NCBI RefSeq assembly: GCF_018143015.1 | Contig: NC_054747.1 | Coordinates: 248,001-312,000, forward strand | Reading direction: 5' to 3' | Source of the DNA: Lytechinus variegatus | Taxonomy: Eukaryota; Echinodermata; Echinoidea; Temnopleuroida; Toxopneustidae | Length of the DNA stretch: 64,000 nucleotides | Shown here: in pieces, positions 13,517 to 23,999 of the stretch | How the letters are laid out: each line of letters opens with the position of its first letter | Position numbering within the stretch: position 1 is the first letter of the stretch | Notes under the pieces: model-generated | The model's database searches: none | Seen by the model: the letters and a program-made list of their open reading frames with translations, nothing else | What the model was told of the DNA's origin: nothing | Translations under genes and position numbers: made by a program

Positions 13517-13978
13517 CTAAAAATCGAAAACGGTATAATTATATTTATTACTTAAGTAAGGGACAGGAATGAGGGGACGATATATTTTCATTTTGGTGTG
13601 AGATTTTACATTTCATTGGAATGAAACAAAAATAAATGAGCAAGTTCCTGAGCTTTATATGCGAGTATATCAACGCATCACTGTATTGTCATTAAGTGAT
13701 TATCAAACATTGGGATTGGGTTCAAAAAGCCTAAAATGTCTAAGCATTCATACTTTTTAAAGCTGCAATGAAAGTATAATGTCATGTGGGTAATCAAATA
13801 TGCGGCAACACACTTTTGTTGTTGAATTCCACGAAACATTGGCATGCGTACCTAGGTCGACATGCATCACAGGGATCCGATTTTTGCATTTATTCAATAC
13901 CTCTTTAACAAAGTTTCTTTTAAAATTATATGAGATACTATTATTTTACTTATTTCTCTCTAGCTCCAATTTGCTTAC

Positions 13979-14070
13979 GTCCTGGAAATACTGATTTTCC
14001 TTATCATCATCAAGTTTCCTTTCAGTGAAAGGTTCACTTCTTGCTCCTGTTTTTAACTGGATACCTTCCA
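13979..14070 (-). CDS. Gene A possible alternative tail exon (relative of the cassette)
   Basis: The acceptor gtgtttttcag is good and the reading frame joins the TM exon (V-E-G-I-Q-L-K-T-G-A-R-S-E-P-F-T). The surrounding 300 bp align by eye with the 1.3-kb unit (shared GGATCCGAT and flanking words), so this is a diverged relative of the cassette exon. The donor at the expected place is lost. The nearest good donor (GAC|gtaagc) leaves phase 0, which does not fit the next exon. If read through, the frame stops at 13946 and would give an alternative short tail. It is either a decayed cassette or an alternative terminal exon. Confidence 0.35.
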
Positions 14071-14852
14071 CTGAAAAACACAATAGATATATGCTAGTTT
14101 CATATTCTGAACTTGCCTCCCCCCAAAAAAACAAATCCTGTCTAAAGTGATAGTTTAGCCAATAATAACATTGTAATGCAAAACTACCTGTTAAATGACA
14201 GATGAATCTTAATCTTGCGGTAGATTAGATGAAAGTGAAGTATGCACTGAAGACAATACGGAAGTTATCTATATGTGATAATTACAAATCATGGTCGCGA
14301 TGCAAATGGAATGATCGACACAGCATCGTGATCTCAATATTCCGATTGTTCATAATTTTGTTTAGTATAAATAAATTCAATCTCCCTCAAACTTCTAGTG
14401 CCTTTTTACTAAATTTGAATTCAATTCGTTTCGGTGGTTCTGTGGCCAAAGGACGACGGCCGGATTTTAAGATACGTGCGTGTGTGTGACGAGGGTAAGG
14501 GTTTAGAACAGATACATTCCAGATATGGGCAAATTATAGTAAATTTCACCTTTCTATTGAACATCAAGCAATTTCCGGAGGGTAGTAATTTGTTTAGATA
14601 AGATGCTCTTTATAGAAGGAAATGAACGTATATATATATATATATATCAAAATAATATAGAGGTCGATATCCTGGTATCAATACAATTTTTAGGTGCGTA
14701 TTGGATCTTTGATGTAAAAAAAATGATGATATAAAAGGTAGAAAAGATAACCGTAAATTATTCTGAAATAAGCTCATCATTCCATTTTGATAAACTTCAA
14801 CCCCCTACATATTTACAATGGACCTACTGAAACGATACAAAGTTTTACTAAC

Positions 14853-15002
14853 CTGTTCCCGCGTCTTTATTTTGCTTTCGTCGCCTGAATTTGATGACCA
14901 TGACGCCGATGGCAACTATGGCGACTAATAATATTAATGGACATACCACTATCGCAGCGATTATACCACCATTCAGAGTCTCGTTCTTTGGATCGGGTTC
15001 AT
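14853..15002 (-). CDS. Gene A transmembrane exon
   Basis: A 150-nt phase 1-1 exon (acceptor gtacctttag, donor ACAG|gttagt). It encodes a short acidic stalk (D-E-P-D-P-K-N-E-T with an N-glycosylation sequon), a hydrophobic helix of about 24 residues (G-G-I-I-A-A-I-V-V-C-P through V-M-V-I), then the stop-transfer K-F-R-R-R-K. This sets a type I topology with the Ig domains outside. It matches the gene B TM exon (31659-31772) in position and phase. Confidence 0.85.
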
Positions 15003-15384
15003 CTAAAGGTACAGGAAAAATGAAAACAGGAATATGTTTTTGCAAAAAAATGACTAATTTTCTTGCTTTCTTGCTTTTCCTTCAAGCTATTGGGATTCAT
15101 GGAACACTGACTGTAACAAATCAATTTAGGAGGTCTGTCATTATGACAAAAGAATCATAATTGTTGGAGATGGCTTTTCTCGAAACTGGATTTCAAGATT
15201 TCGTAATCGATATCTTTGTCGTTGAAAAGCTTTCTTTAATGCCCAGTTTGTTATAACTTGTTTGTCTTTAGTGGGACACATAGAAACGTTCCCTTCCATA
15301 ACCCGTTAAACAGTTAGAAAAATCATTAAACACCTCTAATTGTTTCGGGCATTCCACAAAATTAAAACATCTTTGAAAGAATAC

Positions 15385-16226
15385 CTGTCATGCCCGAGAG
15401 CGGCAGNNNNNNNNNNNNNNNNNNNNNNNNNNNNNNNNNNNNNNNNNNNNNNNNNNNNNNNNNNNNNNNNNNNNNNNNNNNNNNNNNNNNNNNNNNNNNN
15501 NNNNNNNNNNNNNNNNNNNNNNNNNNNNNNNNNNNNNNNNNNNNNNNNNNNNNNNNNNNNNNNNNNNNNNNNNNNNNNNNNNNNNNNNNNNNNNNNNNNN
15601 NNNNNNNNNNNNNNNNNNNNNNNNNNNNNNNNNNNNNNNNNNNNNNNNNNNNNNNNNNNNNNNNNNNNNNNNNNNNNNNNNNNNNNNNNNNNNNNNNNNN
15701 NNNNNNNNNNNNNNNNNNNNNNNNNNNNNNNNNNNNNNNNNNNNNNNNNNNNNNNNNNNNNNNNNNNNNNNNNNNNNNNNNNNNNNNNNNNNNNNNNNNN
15801 NNNNNNNNNNNNNNNNNNNNNNNNNNNNNNNNNNNNNNNNNNNNNNNNNNNNNNNNNNNNNNNNNNNNNNNNNNNNNNNNNNNNNNNNNNNNNNNNNNNN
15901 NNNNNNGATCCATGCTTCAACTGACACTGCCGTGTGCTGCCTTCCTTCAGCAGACACAAATGAGGCGTTGCAGGTTAAGTTCCTTGATTGGGTGACCTCA
16001 ATGCGCAGACTCAGATTGGTGATTACGTCACTGTTGAAGGTTTCACCATAAGAGGATGATACTGATTTGCCATCTTGGTACCAGGTAAGGACTGCTTCCT
16101 TTACAGGATACACATTGAAGAGTGTGCAGGTTAGAGAGAATGTGTCATTGGCTTGAGCTGTACAGAGCGTGGATTCACCAATCATGGCGCAGGGAGAAAC
16201 AACTGGAAGGGTACTAGGGCGAAGTG
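15385..16226 (-). CDS. Gene A second Ig domain exon (contains assembly gap)
   Basis: From acceptor tttaatttag the frame reads T-L-R-P-S-T, a cysteine-bearing lead, LTCTLFNVYPVKEAVLTWYQ-D-G, several N-glycosylation sequons, and a second core cysteine in NLTCNASFVS. The first Cys with N-V-Y-P and the W-Y-Q-D-G strand resemble C1-set Ig domains. Coding enters the N run at 15906. On the other side 15385-15406 ends with ...S-G-M-T before donor ACAG|gtattc in phase 1, so it could be the end of the same exon if the gap hides little sequence. The gene B equivalent is 336 nt. Confidence 0.7.
15407..15906. other. Assembly gap (500 N)
   Basis: Exactly 500 N, a conventional placeholder length, so the true size is unknown. 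It falls inside or just after the second Ig exon of gene A, and coding sequence abuts it on both sides. Confidence 0.99.
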
Positions 16227-16779
16227 CTAAATTAAACATAATAAAGAGGCACTTGATCAAATATTAATTCCACATTGATACAACAAATAGCTTAACGCTA
16301 TGATTTTGATGACGATAGTAAACCTATATGGATAAACAACCGATTGCAACTCTAGCTAACAGCATCATTTTTGCAATTGCAAATGTAATGTCCCCTTCCA
16401 TTCCTAATACAAAAAACATTTATCGCTGTTATTATCATTGCAATTGTCTTTACGTATAATATAGAACGATGGCTCAATTCTTTAATACTGATATTATTTA
16501 AAAATGTTCCTTTGAATCAGTGACAATCCACATTCGGATTATCCTCAAAATTACATTTCATTGTCAACTGTCATGAAGGGCCATTTCAAGTATGACGTTT
16601 AAAAATGTAGACCTGTTAAATCTCTTGCCTCAGTGTGGTAGATCTTTGGACATGTTGGATGAAGTCGTGCGTGTTTACATCCAACAAAAAGGAAGATGTG
16701 CACTTATTCATGTGTTGCTTTTAATATAGACAATACACCTTAAAGATATTTGAAAGTAAAATAAAGCAAAGAACCTTAC

Positions 16780-17133
16780 TGTAAATATTCAGATCAGAAT
16801 AGATGTGAAGAACCGCCGGTTGTCCTTGTCGGTCCACATCGCATCGATAGGTCCCCTCATCATCGACGGTTATGCCTTTGAGAGATAGTGTGTTATTGTC
16901 ATTCTGCAAAGTTGCACGACCTATATATGGTGGTGCCACTGTCAAGTCTCCCTTTGCGAGTGTGAGGATCCTCTGCCATGACTGCGCAGTGTTAAAGTAC
17001 CAATATATATTACGTAAAGTGCCATCCTCGAAGAGACATGTTATATTAGTCTCGCCGCCGACTGTTGCAGACAGTTCTTGTGTGGGTTTAGCGACGGTGA
17101 TCGATGCACAGGCCGATAATACTATGAAAATCG
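16780..17133 (-). CDS. Gene A V-type Ig domain exon (with end of signal peptide)
   Basis: A 354-nt phase 1-1 exon (acceptor ataccatttccag, donor TACA|gtaagg). It begins with the hydrophobic end of the signal peptide (I-F-I-V-L-S-A-C-A-S). The V-like domain follows: T-V-G-G-E-T-N-I-T-C (B strand Cys), N-I-Y-W-Y (C strand Trp), and VDDEGTYRCDVDR (the D-x-G-x-Y-x-C F strand). Gene B has the same domain, 57% or so similar by eye, but split by an intron. This is the likely ligand-binding head. Confidence 0.85.
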
Positions 17134-17522
17134 CTGGAAATGGTATAAAACAACAACGGAGAAAATGACGATAGACCTTATGCATATGAATTCACAATAT
17201 GTAGCGCCCTCCCTCAGAGGATACAGGAATACATGTAACCAGAATTGTCAGAGATACGCCAGCTGCAGATAACCAAGTCATTCAAGGCACTGGCATCAGC
17301 CGTTAAGTGGGCGTCGCAATGAGGTCAATATCAAAAGGTGTAGAATAATGACACCAATCATTATGGTAACTATAATTTCATATTGAAAAAAAATGATTCC
17401 CCTAAAGAGGTTAGTCAGCATTGACTATCCTTCATGCGGAGAAGTTTATGCAAATATCATGATAAAAATAGGTTCTGCGATAACATTTGACATATACGGA
17501 TAAGCATTTTTCCCTTCATTAA

Positions 17523-18098
17523 AGGACAGCTTTACCCCAACCAAAACTTGATTTGAATTAAAAGAGACAAATCCAACAAGCATAACACTTAAAATTTCAT
17601 CAAAATCGGATGTAAAATAAGAAAGTTTTGACATTTTAAAGTTTCGCTTCATTTCACAAAACAGTTATTTGCTTATCTCGGTCGGTATACAAATGAGGAA
17701 CTGATGACATCACTCACTCACTATTTCTTTTTTATTTTATATATGAAATATGAAATATTTTTATTTTCTCGTCATTGTCATGTGAAAGGAAGTTTCATTC
17801 CACCCTGAACACGTGGAATTCCATTATTTCAACATTTTGTACTTCAGGCAAGGAGGTCCTAATCATCAAATTCGTAAAAATTGAAATATTGTATAATTCA
17901 AACGATAAAAAACAAAAGAAATAGTGAGTGAGTGAGTGACACCATCGACTCTCTCATTTGGATGTAGCTTGCTCGTTCATGTAAATATTTTGTTGAAAAT
18001 AAGTGAAAATTTGAAATGTCATAACTTTCTTATTTTACATCCGATTTGATGAAATTTTCAGCATTCAAATCAACATTTTTCTGAGGTGGACTTGACCT
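17523..18098. mobile_element. Palindromic TTAA-flanked MITE, copy 1
   Basis: About 576 bp, in intron 1 of gene A. It is bounded by TTAA on each side, with tips AGGACAGCTTTACCCC and the better kept GAGGTGGACTTGACCT. The two halves are long inverted repeats (both contain the word ATCAAAATCGGATGTAAAA or its complement). No ORF. Related copies lie at 27.3-27.9, 56.6-56.8 and 63.07-63.66 kb. Confidence 0.75.
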
Positions 18099-18654
18099 TT
18101 AATAATTGACCAAAAACGTAATTTTCTTATTCATTCAATCATTGTTTTTAAATTACCTATCAAAACAATTCTTATAAAAAAGAGACAATAGTTATTATGA
18201 AGGATCTAATCATATTACCTATTCTATGAGAGAATATGTGAAGTAAATTTTTGCACTTGCTTTCAATACATTTCCATATAACAAGAAAGTTGAAGAAAAT
18301 AACTTAATACGAATTAAACTATCATATATTGATTAGTAACTGTGGTTCATGTTATTTATTAGCGAATGATAAATTTGAATATAAATGACATAAAAAATCA
18401 TCACCACAAGTCCTCTACAGATGCAAGGAGCAGACACAATGTTTTTTCATGTAATCATTCATCCCTTACCAACCAGAAGCCATGAGTGTCAATCCTGGGG
18501 GTGGGAGTATATATCTCCCAAATATTTCAGATGGAGTATATGGCCTATGTGTCATCATCCCCCCCCCAAAAAAAAAAATGAGGGCAAACATTTCAAGACA
18601 ATGAATCATGAGTCACATGACAGATGTGATAATAATTTCAGTAGTGGTAGGAGC

Positions 18655-18940
18655 AGTAATAGGCCATATAATTATAATTATTATCATCATCATCATCATA
18701 GTGAACATAATAATATTAAAAATGAATATCTTCGTAACGATAGCGATTCCCATAAAAAGAGACTCATTCATGGGTATCGATCACGGGGTAGGGGATATAT
18801 CTCCACATTTCAGGTGGGGGAGTGGCATGTGTAATGAATGGTAACATTGAGTGTCGTATAGAGCGCCCCCCCCAAAAAAAAAACAAAAATAGTAATAATA
18901 ATAAATAAATAAATAAATAAATAAAATAAATAAATAATTA
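18655..18940. repeat. Simple-sequence stretch
   Basis: ATT/ATC-rich microsatellite near 18665-18720, then a C8A10 tract at 18866-18883 and an (AAAT)n tract at about 18895-18940. No gene is visible here. Confidence 0.7.
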
Positions 18941-19594
18941 AAATGTCCCTCTGATTTGCGGCTGAATTACTTCAAAAATGAAAAAAAATATTCTCAATGA
19001 AATGTACGCTCATGTTCCATGGGCCGATCACAAATGGAGATTCAACGAATTCACTCCTTTCGGCCAAAGACCGTCACCGCTAAGCCTTTTAATTTACAGA
19101 GCGCTGTCAGCTGACGCCCATCATGCAGGTCGTTAAACACGCCATCACTGACATGACTGATGGACAGCGGAAATCAATTGTGCACTGCTCCTACCCATTG
19201 CGATGTTGTTTATTCACTTTATCAACGGAGCAACGCACTGCAGCGAAGTGTGCACAAAATCGTTCAATTTCACTTCAGAAAATTCCAAAGCGACCGCAAG
19301 GTCGGTTGCTTTGTTCCCTCGCTGGGTTTCATCGAAAAAAAATTGCACAACACCCGGGGGAAAAAATGCTTACGGCCATGATCATTCCCCCAGCCAAGAA
19401 CACAAATCAACCTCCATGATACAGCTTACAGAACCAACAAACCACGAAACGAACGCGCATGCAAACAACACCTCTCGATATTAACACATACACCAAGTAC
19501 ACAGAGCCGTGTGAATTGATCAGTAATGATACATTAAAAGTGTCAATGGCGCATAGGCAAATGCAAATGCAATATCCTTCTGAATTGTACTTAC

Positions 19595-19610
19595 TTGTGA
19601 TACTTGTCAT
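19595..19610 (-). CDS. Gene A first coding exon (signal peptide start)
   Basis: A 16-nt coding part, ATGACAAGTATCACAA, followed by donor gtaagt. Joined to the 17133 exon in phase 1 it gives M-T-S-I-T-T-I-F-I-V-L-S-A-C-A-S, a standard signal peptide. Gene B has the same design (short M-S-S-S-F-A-I exon and phase 1). The alternative, an unspliced Met 52 bases upstream of the IgV exon, would read through its strong acceptor. The 5' UTR should extend to about 19.7 kb. Confidence 0.6.
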
Positions 19611-19619
19611 AATTTTCTG

Positions 19620-22600
19620 GTTGAAATGCCGAAGAGTGAGGTATATCCCGGTCCTTCGTTGTGGTTCGATTACAATTGTGTACGCTGAATGAAGTAGGTG
19701 TACTGGTGATGTGCTCTTCTTCCAAAGTACGTCGAGTAACAACAAACAAACATGATTTGATTTAGACACACATTAATATCCATTTACCATGTTTACTCTG
19801 TGCCAACCATCTTTGAGTCTTTGTATCAAACTCAATTCTCTATGGCAGAGATCAGACCCGGTCCATTGATAAAAGCTCATATTATATATTTGGGCCTTTG
19901 GTTTTCAAGTCATCTTTTGCTCCATGGTAGGAACTTTAAGTAAGAAATTATGAATTATGAAAGAGTCTACAAACATTTGGAAATCCCCATTCGTTTTTTC
20001 TGATGATTATACAGACTCGATGGCAACCGTCACACTACACAAATAATAATCTGACGACGCCCTATCAAGCATGATTAATAATACCGCAGACATGGCAGAG
20101 GGCAGACGGGTTAGCTTTGTTTGCATTAAAGGCAGAATGACTGTTGTTCTCAAACATGATTTTTAGACTTTGCCTTTTTCTCTATTCACATGACAACCTC
20201 GTATTATTCTTATTATATATTGATGATTATAGGAGAGTTTTTCGTAGAATTGTATATATGCGTTAGAAGGTCACACCAATTTGGGTGGTATTAGCATTTC
20301 GGTCAAGTAAGCATACCCATGATTGGCCTACAGAGATTCACAGCTACCTAATCAAAAATACACAATCAAATGTCATCTTATGTCATACAGCTTTTTGGTG
20401 AAAAAAAAATCATTTTTTCCCTATTTTCTTTTAAGAATCATATTAATTATAAAATATAAAATAATTAAATGAAATTCTAAATGCTATATTAGTTGGGTAT
20501 ATGTATCTATACATCTGTATCAGTACATCTATGTGTATATACGCCACAATGACCTATTACAATACTATATTAAATAATTGACACTTGGGTGTCCCCTCCT
20601 TTGCCTGCCCCCCCCCCTCGCTAATTCGGATTTTAATTCCTTTGTTTTTCCCTTTCTTGCATTATGTTTGTTTGCTTGTTTGTTTTCTCTTTCTTTGTAA
20701 ACTGTGTAAGCCTTTTCCTGTTGTACAGTAATCAGAGGATAGACGTCGATAGGCCAATGGCTTTCTGTCGTTCCCCACACGGCCCCACATCCGCCGTTCA
20801 GCGGAAATCATTTTTGTTTACTGTGTTTTACTATCTGTTTATGACTACTTATACTTTATACTTGTCAATATTTGTTCTGCTCTATAAGGATTTTATTTGC
20901 GTTTATGTATTTTTGTGTATTCTAAAGAGGTGTGAAATAAATGAATCTGAAAGCGGTATATATTTTTCTAAATTCCCAAAGCATCACAATGATGAAAATA
21001 AGTTAAATACAGAGCGTTATCTCTCTCAAGACGAGAAAAAAAAATAACAAGGCACATTTTATCCTATACATGCATGGCTATACATTCATTCTATACTCGG
21101 CCAATAATTTATTGTACATGTTATAAGTATCATAATTTGAGCTCAGCTACCAGCACTTAATATCCAAGCATTCAAGAAATATAGACTTCAGATTTCAAAA
21201 GGGACATCAATGTATAAAGCATAACAATTTGGATCTTTTTTTCCGTGTGACTTGCTTAAGTTTCAACATGTCCTGTCTGAAATAATTTTTTTGAACATCA
21301 TCATTCAGATTGGTACTGATTGTGCACGTTTCTTTATTAGCTAGCGCATGGTTCTATTTGTATATTTTTAGGGCCCTTTCACACGAGAATCTTGAATCAT
21401 CATTGAAATGATGAATGCTAATGTAATCGTGACTGTGATTAAAGTTCCTGATTCTAATCATGTTCTAATTTGGTTTCACACCTGCTAAATATTCGTAATT
21501 TTTTACCGTGTGAAAGGATGGATGGTTTCATGGAGATGTTAGTTAAAAATACACTCTGGTAATATGTGACATGATGATTTGTCGCTGATCCGTATCAAAT
21601 TGGTACTATTTACACTAAAAACTGGCACTTAAAACATGTCCTTTCGCCGTTTCACACGAAAAAGGGTCATTTGAAATTTTATTACAGTGAAAAATATTTA
21701 GCTCGAATGAAACCAAACCATAACATGACTAGAATCACGAACGCTGATCAAAGTCACGATTTACAATAGCAATCATCATTACAATGATGATTCATCCTTA
21801 CAATGATGTTTCAAGTTTCTGCATCGCCGATATTGCATTCAAAAGTGCCCCTGTGAAAAATTGAATGGCTGGTACAAATAGAAATAATACATTATACTGG
21901 AGCATGACATTGTTCCCTTAACACACACACACGCTAAACAAAACCTGTGTGGGGAAAAACAAGTATATCTGGCATAAAATCGCCTATAACCAAGTGCAAA
22001 TGAAAGATAAAGGACAGATCGAGCGTGCAAATTTCTTTATCGAAGACAGAAATGGGGAAGAATACAAAAATCTCCCAATTTGATTACAATGTACGCTTTT
22101 CTAAAGCATATTCGGTGATCTGGAAAAACATCTCCAGAACCCTTACCCCCCCCCCCCCCCCTCTCTCTCTCTCATGCTCCTCTAACATTAGAGCGGAAAA
22201 ATGCCCATGAAATTGTGATTACAGCTGGGAGATCTGTCCCGAAAAAAATGTGAACAAGAACAATAGTTTCGGCCTACGTCTCGGAATTGACGAAACATAG
22301 GAAATATGTCATTTGTCCAGATTCTGGAAACAGTTGTTTTGAATCACAAAGTTTCGAGAATAAATCTCTTTGCTGCTCTTTGCCTTGAATAGCGCTTGGA
22401 AGTGTTTTTCCTCTATTCTTAAATCATGTGTTACGCGCGTGAGAATTTTCCATATATTCCGATTTTGCAGCCCTCCCCCCCAAAAAAAAAAGTTGCTGAT
22501 CCTCGTATTTCTTCTAGGGGCAGAGCAATATGGCTGCAGATGGCACAGTGAAGTCTCTTAGTGGGTGATTAATGTACCATTATATTAAAAGATGCAAATC

Positions 22601-22870
22601 AAATACAAGTGAACAGGCCTGGTTTATTAAACCGTAGTACGTGTAACTAAGTTTGGAATCGTTTCGTGTCTACAGTGCCTCTATCTGGATTTTTTTTTAA
22701 TTCAAATGTAAAAATAAACGGGACGAGCACTTCGCCTTCGGATTTGGTAATAATATATTGCAAAGCTAAAGCCAATGATCGTTTAGCCTATTTCATGCTT
22801 AAGAAACTATTTAAATAATAACAAGAACATGTATTCTCTTACATATAGTGTAAATATTTGAATTAATTTA
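19620..22870. other. Intergenic, upstream of gene A
   Basis: No supported exon. About 19620-19760 should contain the gene A 5' UTR and promoter (unmapped). The interval contains AT-rich sequence, short C/A homopolymers (about 20608, 22148, 22474) and one foldback MITE at 21371-21857. Confidence 0.5.
21371..21857. mobile_element. Foldback MITE
   Basis: About 490 bp. The left half begins GGGCCCTTTCACACG and runs through CTTGAATCATCATTG to GGTTTCACAC. The right half carries the same words in reverse complement, ending near GTGCCCCTGTGAAA. Both arms are about 150 bp and diverged. No coding potential; superfamily unassigned. Confidence 0.6.
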
Positions 22871-22874
22871 CTTT

Positions 22875-23290
22875 TGGTAATTCCCTCTGTCATAATGTCC
22901 TACTTAGATTATTGCAACGGCCTTTTTTCCCCGGTTTGCCAACACCACATTTACTTCCTCTTCAGCAATGCCAGCGTATCCAAAACAGTGCTGCACGCTT
23001 GGCTTTAGGACATAAGTGCGGGAACATATCTTTCCTATTCTCAATTTCATCCATTGGCTACCCATTGAAAAACGAATACAATTCAAAATTCTTCTTTTTG
23101 TTTAGAAAATAAGAAATGACCTTGCCCCCTTTTATCTCCAAAATCAAATCTCTTATAAAGCTTCAACATCTCATAATCTCCGATCTTCTACACGCTTGTC
23201 CCTTTCTCCTCCTCGTACATGTACTCGGTATGGTCGACGTGCTTTTGAAGTTAGTGCTCCAATTGTCTGGAATAATCTCCCTCTACATAT
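22875..23290 (+). mobile_element. CR1/L2-type LINE fragment, part 1 (outermost layer)
   Basis: Conceptual translation matches the C-terminal part of CR1/L2-clade LINE ORF2: an L-D-Y-C-N motif, Q-N-S-A-A-R-L, then W-N-N-L-P-L-H-I near 23275, with frame changes between them. The copy is old and decayed. It is cut at 23290 by the hAT insertion and resumes at 26710. Confidence 0.7.
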
Positions 23291-23999
23291 CAGCGGCGTA
23301 AAAGGGGTCGGTGGCCGGGGGGGGGGGGGGGGCAAGTGCCAAAAATTTCCCGGTCATATCATGGCACGAACAAGCGTAATGGTGTAATGAGGCGACGATT
23401 TTGAGAGGGCCAGATAGCGCATCGGGCAGAATGTATCTTTAAAAATAAAAGTTGCGAGCGACCGAGTCCAAAATTTGACATATATAATACCAAAATCCAA
23501 TTTGTGATAGATTTTGACATTCTATCCAGAGCATAATGATAACTTTTTTTTCTTTCCATTCCTTTTGTTATGTGGTTTGTACACCACTGTGAACAAGATT
23601 ATTTGCGGCAGTAGAGTAAAGAGTAAAAATAGGGGGGGGGGCGCAGTATGGTGCATGTGCTAAAAAGCTGCTCAACTTAGGTCCCGAGGGAGCAAAGCGA
23701 GCGAGAAGAAAAATCACCTTTTCATGAGAATCTATTTTGTTTTACATTATGTTCAGAAAATAAAATCATATCCTACACTTTTCCTTTACTTTTCTTTCCT
23801 CCCTTTTTTTCTTGGTTTTAGAAATTTGGGGGCCATGGCCCAAACCTTCCACACTCATATACGAGAGTGCTTTACGGTTGGGGTCCGGGGCGGAGCCCCC
23901 GGATTTTCTTGATATCAAAGCCATTTCAACCTCGCAGATTGCCGCTATTATTAATCATTCGCATGTATATACAGAATGTAGCTTTTACACAACACATTT

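Larger units (their letters stand above)
1768..19610 (-). other. Gene A: IgV-Ig-TM receptor with amplified tail exons (3' end outside window)
   Basis: Gene model in transcription order: 19595-19610 (start of signal peptide), 16780-17133 (rest of signal peptide plus IgV), 15385-16226 (second Ig domain, containing a 500-N gap), 14853-15002 (transmembrane), possibly 13979-14070, 13448-13516, then nine 60-nt tail exons from 12847-12906 down to 1768-1827. All solid junctions are GT-AG and phase 1. The product is a type I membrane receptor with a short juxtamembrane region and an acidic tail. It is a paralogue of gene B at 29-35 kb: both share an IgV ending in a DDEGTYRC-type motif, a second Ig with NVYP and WYQDG, and a polybasic stop-transfer. 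No Death domain is visible here; any such exon would lie left of the window. The ligand is unknown. Confidence 0.8.

Noticed and set aside
15336-16000. Long open frames across the N run
   Set aside because: They consist of undetermined bases; only the flanking Ig-coding parts are meaningful.
17134-17185. Start of gene A at an ATG just upstream of the IgV exon (unspliced)
   Set aside because: It would read through a strong acceptor. The 19610 ATG joined by splicing gives a better signal peptide and mirrors gene B.
18421-18834. 137-codon open frame with His/Tyr-rich run
   Set aside because: It is produced by ATT/ATC microsatellites and a poly-C/poly-A tract.
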